Assembly (NCBI GenBank): GCA_035325905.1
Contig: DAOKYY010000001.1
Coordinates: forward strand, 1 to 64,000
Direction: 5' to 3'
Length of the DNA: 64,000 bases
DNA from: DYGX01 sp035325905
GTDB lineage: Bacteria; Chloroflexota; Anaerolineae; Aggregatilineales; Aggregatilineaceae
How positions within the stretch are numbered: position 1 is the first letter of the stretch; every line of letters starts with the position of its first letter. The notes below the pieces were generated by a model. That model made no database searches and had not been told where the DNA came from. It worked only from the letters and a program-made list of their open reading frames with translations. This document shows positions 44,275 to 53,128 of the stretch, one piece after another. A program made the translations under genes and the position numbers.

Positions 44275-45453
44275 TCAAGCCGCCTGCTGGCGCTGAGGCT
44301 CCCAGCGATTGATCTGATGCCCGCGCAGGAGGTTGAAGGTCGCCACCGCCGCCGCGAGATACACCAGGCAGATATAATACGGAATCGTGATGAACTTCAG
44401 CCGTCCCAGGCGCGTGTCGCGGAAGAGCGCGCCCGCCAGCGCCGCCCCATAGAAAGCGCTCTGGCCCAGCATGGTGAGCTGATAGAACAGCCCCTCACCC
44501 ACCAGGAAGGGGTTTGAGAACAGCAGCAGCGCCAGCGGAATGAACATCAGGCGGCGCAGCACCTTGTGCGAAAACAACTGAACCGCGTAGAAGCCGTAGC
44601 GGAACGGGTTGAGTAGCTCGCGCCGGACCAGCACCGCGCGCAGGCCGCGCGTCATGACCCGCACCTTGCGCCCAAACTCGACGCCGCTGGACTTGGCGAC
44701 CGGCTCGTAGGCCTGGGCGTCGGGCGCAAACACCAACCGGTAGCCCTGTGCGATCACGGCGGTTGAGGTCGCAAAATCATCGGTCACGCCTTCGGGCACG
44801 CCGGGGAACAGCGAGCGGCGGATGGCGTAGATCGCGCCGGTAGCCGAGATTGTGTTGCCCGACTGGCTCTGAATCTGTTTCAGCAGACGGTCGAAGCCCC
44901 AGTATGTCCGCTCGCCATCGCCAGTCTGGGCGGCGCCTGTGTCCGCGCCGCGCCGCGCCGGGAGATACACCTGATTCCCGGCGACGCCGCCCACCTCTGG
45001 ATCGGCGAAGGGGCGCACCAGGCGGCGGATCGCGTCGGGCGCGTAGGCGCTGTTGGCGTCCGAGAAAACCAGAATCTCGCCGCTGGCGGCGGCGACCGCC
45101 GTGTTGAGGACACCCGCTTTGCCCTGGCGGGGCAGCGCCAGCAGCTTGACGCCCCGATCTGTATAGGACGAGACAATCGCCTCGGTGCGATCGGTCGACC
45201 CGTCCGAAGCGACGATCACCTCCAGACAGTCACGCGGATAATCGAGCGCCACGACGTTCTCCAGCTTGGCGCCGATGCTCGCCGCCTCGTTGTACGCTGC
45301 GATGATCAGGCTGACGGACGGCGTGATGTCCTCGGCGCGGTAAGGCTTGCGCCATAGCAGGCCGCGCACGAACAGCAGCGCCGGAAAGACGACGTAGGTA
45401 TAGGCCAGCAGGGCGACCGCCGCCCAGAAGACGAACAGCGCCAGATCGGTCAT
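44275..45453 (-). CDS. Membrane glycosyltransferase family 2
   Basis: A 392-residue processive-type GT2. The N-terminal membrane helix (residues 4-30) is followed by the GT-A domain: SLIIAAYNEAASIGAKLENV near residue 49, VIVASDGSTDRTEA and the DxD-like VFSDANSAYAPDA near 130. Three to four C-terminal helices follow (from about 290). The QSQSGNTISATGAIYAIRR block agrees with hyaluronan/cellulose-synthase-like GT2 proteins. Starts by ATGA overlap with the GT4 stop upstream. Confidence 0.9.
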   Translation of the reverse strand: MTDLALFVFWAAVALLAYTYVVFPALLFVRGLLWRKPYRAEDITPSVSLIIAAYNEAASIGAKLENVVALDYPRDCLEVIVASDGSTDRTEAIVSSYTDRGVKLLALPRQGKAGVLNTAVAAASGEILVFSDANSAYAPDAIRRLVRPFADPEVGGVAGNQVYLPARRGADTGAAQTGDGERTYWGFDRLLKQIQSQSGNTISATGAIYAIRRSLFPGVPEGVTDDFATSTAVIAQGYRLVFAPDAQAYEPVAKSSGVEFGRKVRVMTRGLRAVLVRRELLNPFRYGFYAVQLFSHKVLRRLMFIPLALLLFSNPFLVGEGLFYQLTMLGQSAFYGAALAGALFRDTRLGRLKFITIPYYICLVYLAAAVATFNLLRGHQINRWEPQRQQAA

Positions 45454-46742
45454 TTCGCCACTCCAGATGCAAACCGTTCGACGAGCGCCGCCGCGTTGGT
45501 CGCCAGGTCGAACTCGCGCAGCACCTTCTCGCGCCCTCCATCGACTAGGCGTTGACGTAGCGCCGGATCGCGCGCCAGCCGCTCCACCGCATCGGCGATG
45601 GCCTCCGCGTTACCCGGCGGGGTCAGCAGGCCACTCTTGCTATCGATCACCAGCTCCGGGATACCGGACAGATCGCTCGCCACGACCGCGACGCCGCTCG
45701 CCATCGCCTCCATCAGCACAACCGGGATGCCTTCGCGCCGGTTGTCGCTGGACGGCACGCTGGGCGCGACCAGGATATCCGCCTGTTGCAGCAGCTCCAC
45801 AACTGCCTGGCGCTCGCGCCGTCCGTGAAACACCACCTGCTCGCCCAGCCCAGCCGTAGCGACCTGTGCTTCGAGCGCCGCCTGATCCGGCCCGTCGCCG
45901 ACGAAATGGCACGTAAAACGAAGCCCCCGCTCCTTCAACAACCGGCACGCCTCGATCAGATACGTCTGGCCCTTGACCTCGTGCAGGGTCCCGATGTTGA
46001 GGATCATGAGGGGTTGGCCGTGCCCGCCGTTGGCCCCGGCGCGCGGGCGCGGCGCGAAGACGGACGTGTCTACCCCGCACCGCAAGACCGTCACGCGATT
46101 GGCGATGTCCTCACCGCAGGTCTGCATGATAACGCGCACGTTGTACTCCGAAATCGTCGCGGCGAAGGCCGACTCCGCGATCTTCTCGCGCAGCATGTGC
46201 TGGTCACGGTGTAGATCGGAGCCGTGCGCGGTGAAGCTGTACGGGATGCCGGTTAAGCGGTGGATGATGAACGCCGCCGCCGCCGGGTGGCTGGCAAAAT
46301 GCGCGTGAATGTGCGTGATTCCGTCGCGCTCCATCATCCGCGCGAATTCTACGATTTTCGGGAAGAACGCGAGAATCCCGCCGAAATAGCGCGCGCTGCC
46401 CCAGGTCGCCCGCAGCGAGTCCCACAGCGCGCCCAGGTAGGCGCGCGGCTTGCGCCGCAGATAGTAGGCGTGCGAGCGCACAAAGCGCGGCGCGATCATC
46501 GGCAGAAAGTGCGCCCGCTCGACCAGCGGGACGGCTTCGGGATGCATCGCCGCCGTGCGCTCGCGCTGGAGCGGGTACACCTCAACCGGGACGCCCTGCG
46601 CCTGCACCGCGACGATCTCGTACAGGACGAACGTCTCCGTGATCTTGGGGAAGCGCGACATTATGTACGCGACGCGGGCACGCGGCCTAGCGCTCGTTTC
46701 AGCCTGTGCGGACGGCGGCGCCGCGATCAGCGGCTCACGCAT
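45450..46742 (-). CDS. Glycosyltransferase family 4
   Basis: The 430-residue GT-B protein uses the ATG that follows GGGAGG and overlaps the upstream stop (ATGCGTGA); an in-frame start at 46766 is less likely. RVAYIMSRFPKITETFVLYEI near the N-terminus and HIHAHFASHPAAAAFI (about 150) match the EpsF/colanic-acid-type group; REGIPVVLMEAMASGVAVVASDLSGIPELV (about 335) holds the E-x7-E-type donor site. It adds a sugar to the lipid-linked unit. Confidence 0.92.
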   Translation of the reverse strand: MREPLIAAPPSAQAETSARPRARVAYIMSRFPKITETFVLYEIVAVQAQGVPVEVYPLQRERTAAMHPEAVPLVERAHFLPMIAPRFVRSHAYYLRRKPRAYLGALWDSLRATWGSARYFGGILAFFPKIVEFARMMERDGITHIHAHFASHPAAAAFIIHRLTGIPYSFTAHGSDLHRDQHMLREKIAESAFAATISEYNVRVIMQTCGEDIANRVTVLRCGVDTSVFAPRPRAGANGGHGQPLMILNIGTLHEVKGQTYLIEACRLLKERGLRFTCHFVGDGPDQAALEAQVATAGLGEQVVFHGRRERQAVVELLQQADILVAPSVPSSDNRREGIPVVLMEAMASGVAVVASDLSGIPELVIDSKSGLLTPPGNAEAIADAVERLARDPALRQRLVDGGREKVLREFDLATNAAALVERFASGVAK

Positions 46743-47994
46743 GTTGCCTCCCGCTGCGCCGGACATACGCCTGCCAGATTAGCGATGAGACGCGGCGGCG
46801 CGTAGCGTCAATCCCGTTAGTCGCGTCGACCACCACCATCTGCGGGATACGCTGGCGCAACGCGAGATACGACTGCCGCTGCGTTTCGAGCGCCTCGACC
46901 CCGTGCTCGCCCTTCCGCGCAAAGAGCACTTCGGCGGGCGCGTCGAGCAGCACAACCAGATCGGGCGGCGGGCAGGTGTGCGCCAGCAGCCACCGCCGGA
47001 TGCGTCGCGGCAGACTCAGCGGGCGCGTCGGCGGCAGCAGCGCGTCATACGCATAACGGTCGAAGATCACCAGCCGGCCCGCTGCCTGATGGTAGCGCGC
47101 GGTCAGGTAGCGACTCCACTGCGTCAGCAGCAGCCGGGCGAAACCGAGGCCGGGCAACGCGCGTTCTGCGCGTTTCCGCCGCTTTTGGTACAGGCCCATG
47201 TAGACACGGCGCACCGGGAACATCGACGCATCCTGGATGCCATCCGCGACGGTGGATTTTCCGGCGCCATCCGGCCCCAGCACCGCGACCGAAGGGATCG
47301 CGGGGCGCACCACGCGCAGCGAGCGGTCGAGCCGCCGCAACAGGCGATTCGACGCGGCGCGCGTGCGAGCGCCCAGCGGGTCACGCTGCCGCAGACGGGC
47401 CGCGACCGCCGGGGCTTGCGCCAGCAACGCGCTCCACTCGCCCGCCGTGATCGGGGCGCGAACTGCTTCCCAGCGGACGCCCGGCGCCCAGTAGGCGGCC
47501 AGCAAAGCATCGACCGGGGCCGAGTCTTCGATCTGAGCCGCCAGTTGCTGAAGGCGCTCGGCGCGCACCGGGTCGAAGCGGCCTTTGTCGAGCGTCGCAT
47601 GCAGCAGCAAGGTGATCACCTCGTGGTGCGGCGCTGGCCCCCAGACCTCTCCGACGCGGACGCGGGCGGCCAGCACGTCGGCCGCCAGCCCGGTCGGCAG
47701 AGTCTTGATCGGTCGCCCGTAGATCAGCTCGCTCACCGCATCGACCTTGAACCAGGTATCGGTTTCGGCGTCGTAGGCGACGAAGAAGCGGTGCGGCGCA
47801 TACCCGCGCGCCGGCAACGGGACAAACCCCGCCTGCGTCAGCGCCGCGCGCAGCCGGTTCCACGCGTCGGGCGCCACCAGCAGATCAACTTCGCCGCTCG
47901 CCATCTGGTCGATGCGCTCGGCGTCTCGCAGCACGCAGTAAGCCAACCGCTCGCCGTCAAGCGTGCCGAAAAGTCGACTGAGCGTCGCGTGCAT
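46735..47994 (-). CDS. Nucleotidyltransferase-like and thymidylate-kinase-like fusion
   Basis: The 419-residue protein has an N-terminal nucleotidyltransferase-fold part (about residues 10-190: YCVLRDAERIDQMASGEVDLLV, KVDAVSELIYGRP) and a C-terminal P-loop kinase (about 228-415) with VAVLGPDGAGKST, the FDRYAYD motif and a lid with LFARKGEHGVEALE. The kinase half is similar to the protein at 55998. Such kinases in capsule loci are annotated as thymidylate-kinase-like but the true substrate is unknown. The upstream Wzz-like gene ends 8 bp before. Confidence 0.8.
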   Translation of the reverse strand: MHATLSRLFGTLDGERLAYCVLRDAERIDQMASGEVDLLVAPDAWNRLRAALTQAGFVPLPARGYAPHRFFVAYDAETDTWFKVDAVSELIYGRPIKTLPTGLAADVLAARVRVGEVWGPAPHHEVITLLLHATLDKGRFDPVRAERLQQLAAQIEDSAPVDALLAAYWAPGVRWEAVRAPITAGEWSALLAQAPAVAARLRQRDPLGARTRAASNRLLRRLDRSLRVVRPAIPSVAVLGPDGAGKSTVADGIQDASMFPVRRVYMGLYQKRRKRAERALPGLGFARLLLTQWSRYLTARYHQAAGRLVIFDRYAYDALLPPTRPLSLPRRIRRWLLAHTCPPPDLVVLLDAPAEVLFARKGEHGVEALETQRQSYLALRQRIPQMVVVDATNGIDATRRRVSSLIWQAYVRRSGRQHA

Positions 47995-48002
47995 CGTCCA
48001 CC

Positions 48003-49610
48003 CTACCCCGCGCCCTTGCGCGCTCGCTCGGACTTCGAAAGCTGCGCCATGCTGACCGTCTCAACCGGCGCGGCCCGCCCACGGCCCAGCCGAAACCGGC
48101 GGCTGCGCGGGGCGTTGAAGGTCAGCACGGTGCCGATCACGCGCGCGCCGAGCGAGTACAGGTCTTCCATGACCTCGCGGATCTCGCGGCGGCGCGTCTG
48201 GCCGTACAGCGCGGTGACGATCGTCCCATTGGCGCGCGACGCGAGCACGATGCCTTCCGCCTGCTCCTGGAAAGGCGGCGCCACGATGATAATCAGGTCA
48301 GCCAGGCTCTGCAGATGCTCGATCAGGTCCATCATGCTATCGGACGCGAGCAGGCTGCCGACATTGGCCGATAGGCCGCTCGGAAGGACAAAGAGATTTT
48401 CCACGTCGTCCACCGGCGCGACGCATTCGGTCAGGCTGCGCTCCTCGCTGAACAGATCGGCCAGGCCATGACGCTTATCCATCCCGAACATCTTACTGAC
48501 GGTCGAGGCGCGCAGATCGGCGTCGACCAGGATAACGGTGCGCCCAAGCTGTCCGAGCACGGCGGCGAGGTTCGCGGCGACCTCGGCGGATTGCTCCGTC
48601 CCGCGCGGGCTGCCGACGAGCAGCGAGCGATAGCCCTGATTGCTGTTGAGAAAGACGAGCTTGGCGCCCAGCTTGCGATAATTCTGCGCGGCGCGTGACG
48701 CCGGTTGGGCAGTCACGATCAGTCGCTTGGCGCCGGTGAAGTGCAGGGAGCGGTGACGCGCAATCGCGCCTAGAACGGGCACGCCAGCTGCCTGCGCCAG
48801 CGACTCTTCCGATTTGAACGTGTCGTCCAGGAAGTCGAGCGCCAGAATGAGCGCGATCCCTATGATCAGACCTGCCAGCCCACCGAGCGTGGTCTTGGTC
48901 GATGTCTCGCGGTTGACACGCGAAGCCCGCGTGGCGGGGTCAACGATCTGGACGCGGTTATTCGGCGTCGTCTGCGCCTCGCCGTAGAGCGACACCAGAA
49001 GACGTTCGGAGTCCGACAGGAATTTGCGCTCGGACTCAATCAGCTTGTCGACGTTGGCGCGCTGCGAGTCGGTGGTCGCCGCTTCGCGCTGCTGCTGAAG
49101 CTCGACGAGACGGGCTTCGCTGCGCTCGACGGACGCCTCGACGCGGTCGATTTGCTGCTGAATCTGCTGGACGGCATCGCCCGACGAGCCGCCGGCGCTG
49201 CGCGCGACGATCATCTCGGCGACCTTATTGGCGATCTCCGTCGCGCGCGCGCGCTCGCTGTCCTCCACGCGGATCGTCATGAGCTGCGTCGTGCTGCTGG
49301 TCGAGATGGTGATCATGTTGTCGAGCCGGCCAGGCGTCAGGTCGAGGTTCAGCTCGGCGATCACATCTTCGAGGAAGGGTCGCATCGTCGGCAAGACCGC
49401 GTAGACCTCAAGCAATTGCGCCGCGGCGCGGAGATCGTTCGGCGTCGGGTTGAGGCTGGTCGTGGCCGGCCCGACCAGAAGCTGCACGCGCGCGCTATAC
49501 GTCACCGGCTGTCGCTGGGCGTACGTGTACGCAATTGCGCCAGCGACGACGGTCGTCAGCACCGGCAGCCAGAACCACTTCAAGATCGCGTCGATATAGC
49601 GTCGGAACAT
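48003..49610 (-). CDS. Wzz/BY-kinase-like chain-length protein with degenerate P-loop
   Basis: The 535-residue protein combines a Wzz domain (membrane helices about residues 12-32 and 238-258, coiled coil about 150-205) with a cytoplasmic MinD/CpsD-type ATPase domain (about 270-500). The Walker A position reads LLVGSPRGTEQSAEVA (about 328-343), lacking the Gly-Lys of GEGKS/T; Walker A' VILVDADLR is intact. No Tyr-rich tail follows; the C-terminus is basic. It probably controls chain length without being an active tyrosine kinase. ATG with GGGGAGAG upstream is preferred to the GTG three bases earlier. Confidence 0.88.
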   Translation of the reverse strand: MFRRYIDAILKWFWLPVLTTVVAGAIAYTYAQRQPVTYSARVQLLVGPATTSLNPTPNDLRAAAQLLEVYAVLPTMRPFLEDVIAELNLDLTPGRLDNMITISTSSTTQLMTIRVEDSERARATEIANKVAEMIVARSAGGSSGDAVQQIQQQIDRVEASVERSEARLVELQQQREAATTDSQRANVDKLIESERKFLSDSERLLVSLYGEAQTTPNNRVQIVDPATRASRVNRETSTKTTLGGLAGLIIGIALILALDFLDDTFKSEESLAQAAGVPVLGAIARHRSLHFTGAKRLIVTAQPASRAAQNYRKLGAKLVFLNSNQGYRSLLVGSPRGTEQSAEVAANLAAVLGQLGRTVILVDADLRASTVSKMFGMDKRHGLADLFSEERSLTECVAPVDDVENLFVLPSGLSANVGSLLASDSMMDLIEHLQSLADLIIIVAPPFQEQAEGIVLASRANGTIVTALYGQTRRREIREVMEDLYSLGARVIGTVLTFNAPRSRRFRLGRGRAAPVETVSMAQLSKSERARKGAG

Positions 49611-49703
49611 CACAGCGCTCTCCCCACCAACTTGTTTGTGATAGCGCGTCGTACTTGGAGCGAAACACCTGCGGCAGTTATGGGCGACGCGGCGGAGTAT
49701 CAG

Positions 49704-49744
49704 GTGGCCTCTGCTGCTGGATGGAAGGCCCAGGCAGAGGCCAC
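49704..49744. promoter_or_regulatory. Inverted repeat between the sugar transferase and Wzz-like genes
   Basis: GTGGCCTCTGC (49704-49714) and GCAGAGGCCAC (49734-49744) pair over 11 bp around a 19-base loop. There is no T-run on either strand, so it may be an RNA stability or processing element within the operon. Confidence 0.45.
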
Positions 49745-49797
49745 GCCGTGTTACTCCTGATCGTACGTTGGACGACGGCGAATGACAAAACGTCGAG

Positions 49798-51522
49798 CTA
49801 GCGCGCCCCCCGGTCCTTGAAGATCTTCATCCCGGTCCGAACGATGATTTTCAGATCGAGCACCAGGCTGATCTTGTCGATGTACTTCATATCCCAGATC
49901 AGCCGGTTGTCGAAGTCGGTTTCGCCGCGCTCGTATATCTGCCACAGCCCGGTAATCCCCGGCTTGACGCTCAACCGCTCGGTGTGCAGTAGCTGGTACT
50001 TGTCCACGCCGAACGAGGTCGGGCGCGGGCCGACGATGCTCATATCTCCCCTAAGCACATTCCAGAGCTGCGGCAGCTCGTCGAGGCTGGTCTTGCGCAA
50101 GATCCGCCCAACCGGCGTGATGCGCGGGTCATTTTCCAGCTTGTCGCCGTTCTCGTTGATCGTCTCTCCGCGCTCGTTGACCCGCACCCCCAACTCGGCC
50201 AGGCGCTGGTCAGCGTTCACGATCATCGAGCGGAACTTGTACATCTTGAATTTGCGACCGCCCAGGCCGGTGCGCTGCTGGACATACAGCGGCGAATGAC
50301 GATCCTGGAGCCAGATCAGACCTGCCAACGCCGCGCCGAGAGGCAGCACGAACGGTAGCGACAGGGCGACCAGCGCCAGGTCCATCGCGCGCTTGACCTG
50401 CATGTAGACGCGGCGGGAGTCGGCGCTCTGGTATGGCAGGCGGTTCACCCAGAAATCCGGGTCATAGTAGGGCGAGACATCGTGGTGGTGCGGCCGCTGC
50501 GCGACAAACGGCTGCATCAAGTCGCCGCCATGCAGCAGCGCGCGCAACCCCAGGCTCAGGATGAACGTGGACGAGGACTTGCGCAGCGGCTGGGCCAGCT
50601 CGCCCTGGCCGCTCATTTTACCGAAGCCGAAATCGACCGTGAACGGCTGGAGCGCGGCCCGCTCCTGGGTCGTGAGCTTGTCCTCGGCCCCCGCGCCGCC
50701 CGCCCCCTTGCGCTCGCTGGCGAAAGTCAGCAGGTTCTTGCCTGCCGCCTCGATCAGGTACTTGTAGATGAGGCCGTCGTCCGGGAAGCTCGCCACGCCA
50801 ATTGGCATGCGAATGTTCAGTTGCAGCCGGATCAGATCGTAGATTTTGCGCGCGAGTTCCTCGGCCTGCTCGCGGTTGGTTTCCGGCAGGCAGATCACCA
50901 GGTCGTCGGCGTGCCAGGCGATCGGATCGGTGTGATAAAGGAACGATTCCGCCAACTGCCCCACGCGGGCCTTTAGATAGCTGCGTTGAAGCACAAACTG
51001 GTAATTGAACCGTTCGGCGCGAGTGGATTTCAACTCCTCCACGCCGCTCAGATGAAGCAGAATGAACCCAACCGGACGGTTGAACCGCCGCGCCCGGAAC
51101 AACTCGGCGTTGATCGTCTCCTCGCCCATCACGGTCGAGAGAATGCGGGACTCCTCGCGCCCGGTCACTACGTTTTCCAGCACCTGCTCGAGATTGGCGA
51201 CGACCACCGACAAGAGGCGGACCAGGTAGGCCGTAACCGCCAATAGCAGCAGTTCCGTCACAACCAGCGGTAGCTCGGTCAGGTCATGATCAAGCAAGCC
51301 TGCGGCAGCGGCCCCCAGGTACATCGCACCGTTCGCCAGCAAAATCATCTGAAGACGGCTGGTGCCCAGGTCAGGAAAGATCAGCATCGACAGCACGGTC
51401 ACAACAGCGATCACGAACACCACCGGGGACGGCGTAAACCCGAGGGCATCAGGGTAGGCCAGGACAAAGAGCACAATCAGCCAGATCACTGCCGTCAGTA
51501 ACAATAAGCGCAATCGATTCAT
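49798..51522 (-). CDS. Polyprenyl-phosphate sugar-1-phosphate transferase with degenerate GGDEF-like domain
   Basis: The 574-residue protein has four to five membrane helices (residues 1-110), a GGDEF-fold domain (about 122-270) and a bacterial sugar transferase domain (about 375-574). The transferase shows VKRAMDLALVALSLPFVLPLG, FKMYKFRSM, KTSLDELPQLWNVLRGDMSIVGPRP and VKPGITGLWQI, all intact, so it should start repeat-unit assembly on undecaprenyl phosphate. In the GGDEF-like part the signature is replaced by WHADD (203-207), so cyclase activity is unlikely; ASFPDDG (244-250) keeps the fold. First gene of the minus-strand arm; GGAGG precedes the ATG. Confidence 0.9.
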   Translation of the reverse strand: MNRLRLLLLTAVIWLIVLFVLAYPDALGFTPSPVVFVIAVVTVLSMLIFPDLGTSRLQMILLANGAMYLGAAAAGLLDHDLTELPLVVTELLLLAVTAYLVRLLSVVVANLEQVLENVVTGREESRILSTVMGEETINAELFRARRFNRPVGFILLHLSGVEELKSTRAERFNYQFVLQRSYLKARVGQLAESFLYHTDPIAWHADDLVICLPETNREQAEELARKIYDLIRLQLNIRMPIGVASFPDDGLIYKYLIEAAGKNLLTFASERKGAGGAGAEDKLTTQERAALQPFTVDFGFGKMSGQGELAQPLRKSSSTFILSLGLRALLHGGDLMQPFVAQRPHHHDVSPYYDPDFWVNRLPYQSADSRRVYMQVKRAMDLALVALSLPFVLPLGAALAGLIWLQDRHSPLYVQQRTGLGGRKFKMYKFRSMIVNADQRLAELGVRVNERGETINENGDKLENDPRITPVGRILRKTSLDELPQLWNVLRGDMSIVGPRPTSFGVDKYQLLHTERLSVKPGITGLWQIYERGETDFDNRLIWDMKYIDKISLVLDLKIIVRTGMKIFKDRGAR

Positions 51523-51970
51523 GATAACCTCCTGCCCGTGCTGTGCGCCGTGGATTGGGTGGGCTTATTCGCATTATAGTGAATTCCTGAGTGTATAAAC
51601 ACCGTGATTACTGTAGATTCGGGGTTTTTTTATAAGTTTTTATTTGATTTAAATAACTGTCTCGCTTGGCTTTAAGCTTTTTTAATAGCGGCCATTCCGG
51701 CGCGCCCATAACATATAGGTAGAGTGTGCCGAGTCTGGACCGGCGAGCGCGCCCGGCGCGGGACCGCAGGGTCGCGAAGCGCGGTGTGCGCGGACGGCCG
51801 GCAGCATGGGGCGCAAGGCACCACGCCGCCTGGCCCGAAGTCAATGCCTCAGGATTAAGACCGCGCCACAGGTTTTTTCACACCGGGATCGCCGTCATCG
51901 CAGCGCGAGGTCCAGCCCGGTATATCGCCAACCGCTGCGATGATTTGACGCACGTGAGCAGGATGCCAGA
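51523..51970. other. AT-rich divergent promoter region of the polysaccharide locus
   Basis: 448 bp between the two arms. 51580-51720 is distinctly AT-rich relative to the window. It contains the minus-strand promoter at 51573-51601. No clear plus-strand promoter pair was assigned. A hairpin CAGAG-TGAA-CTCTG (51967-51980) includes the GTG start codon of the plus-strand gene. No small gene is supported. Confidence 0.6.
51573..51601 (-). promoter_or_regulatory. Promoter of the minus-strand polysaccharide operon
   Basis: On the minus strand, -10 TATAAT (51578-51573, perfect) with a 17-bp spacer to a weak -35 TGTTTA (51601-51596). About 50 bases upstream of the sugar transferase start. Confidence 0.6.
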
Positions 51971-53128
51971 GTGAACTCTGAACGGAATCTGTCTGACGGC
52001 GGCAGTGTCGATTTCAACCTGCACGATCTCGTCGCCCTTCGCCTGCTGGACGCGCGCCCGGCGGACATCAAAGCGGTCAGCCGGCAGTTGGGGCCGATCC
52101 GGCGCCCGTTTTCGGGCGAGCCGGATGTCATCGTGCGCTTCGTGGACCGGCTGGACGCGCGCGGGACGCTCCGCTATCTCGGCAAAGACGAGGCGGCCTT
52201 CACGGACGACGCTTTCGTCGTGCTGCGCAGCAAGCACAAGGCGCGGGCGCGCGTGCAAATCCCAATGGAGCGCATTGGGGAGCAAGGGCTGACGCTCGTT
52301 GCCGAGCGGGGGCTGCCCGCGATCCCGTTGCTGATCCCGATCGTCAACCTGACCGCGCTGGCGAAAGGCGCGCTGCCGCTGCACGCCTCCGCGTTTCTGT
52401 ATCAAGGCGCGGGCGTGCTGAACACCGGCTGGTCAAAAGGAGGCAAGACCGAGGCTCTGCTTGGCTTCATGGAGCACGGCGCACGCTACGTCGGCGACGA
52501 GTGGGTGTATCTCTCGACGGATGGCGCGACGATGTCCGGCATTCCCGAGCCGATCCGCGTCTGGGACTGGTACCTGGAGCAGATGCCGCGCTATCGCGGG
52601 CTGGCCGGGCGCGGCGACCGCCTGCGCGTCCGTACTCTGAAAGCGGCGGTGAGCCTGGAAGGGAAGCTGCCCGCTGTGCCCGGCCGGAAGGCGGCGGGGC
52701 GCGTCGCACGATTGTTGGAGCGCCAGCTTTTCGTCGATCTGCCGCCGGAGAGGGTCTTTGCACCTGACGCGTTCGCGCTGACCGGGCCGCTCGACACCGT
52801 GTTTTTCGTCGCCAGCGTAGACGCGCCCGGCGTGCGGGTCCGCCCGCTGTCGCCGGACGAAATCGCCGGGCGAATGGTCTTCTCGCTGCAATACGAGCGG
52901 CTGCCATTTATGGAATACTATATGATGTTCCGATTCGCTTTTCCGGGCCTGCACAACCCGCTCGTGGAAAACGCCGAATCCATTCAGCGCGAGCGGTTGC
53001 GCGCCATGCTGGCGGGCAAGGCCTGTTACCTGGTCGAGCACCCCTACCCGGCGGTCATCGAAGACCTGTATCAAGCGATGCGCCCATTGGTCGGCAAGGC
53101 CGGGCTGCCCGGCCCAGAGAATAAATGA
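51971..53128 (+). CDS. HPr-kinase-like P-loop protein
   Basis: The 385-residue protein has a GTG start. The central kinase-like domain shows PLHASAFLYQGAGVL followed by the P-loop NTGWSKGGKTEALL (near residue 158) and YVGDEWVYLS, the arrangement seen in the HprK C-terminal domain (strand, Walker A, D-E-W). The C-terminal part ends with helical segments YYMMFRFAFPG and ERLRAMLAGKACYLVEHPYPAV. No PTS gene occurs nearby, so HPr is not the substrate; related proteins are common in polysaccharide and peptide-modification loci. It overlaps the downstream methyltransferase-like gene. Confidence 0.75.
   Translation: MNSERNLSDGGSVDFNLHDLVALRLLDARPADIKAVSRQLGPIRRPFSGEPDVIVRFVDRLDARGTLRYLGKDEAAFTDDAFVVLRSKHKARARVQIPMERIGEQGLTLVAERGLPAIPLLIPIVNLTALAKGALPLHASAFLYQGAGVLNTGWSKGGKTEALLGFMEHGARYVGDEWVYLSTDGATMSGIPEPIRVWDWYLEQMPRYRGLAGRGDRLRVRTLKAAVSLEGKLPAVPGRKAAGRVARLLERQLFVDLPPERVFAPDAFALTGPLDTVFFVASVDAPGVRVRPLSPDEIAGRMVFSLQYERLPFMEYYMMFRFAFPGLHNPLVENAESIQRERLRAMLAGKACYLVEHPYPAVIEDLYQAMRPLVGKAGLPGPENK

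Noticed and set aside
46903..48471. 522-codon open frame on the plus strand
   Set aside because: Antisense to the nucleotidyltransferase/kinase fusion and the Wzz-like gene, both with clear motifs.
11866..51719. Shared 12-mer ATAACATATAGG in two intergenic regions
   Set aside because: Only two copies, in unrelated AT-rich contexts; chance is the simpler explanation.
51608..51844. Small open frame on the minus strand in the AT-rich intergenic region
   Set aside because: No ribosome site, Arg/Ala-rich N-terminus and it covers the presumed promoter region.
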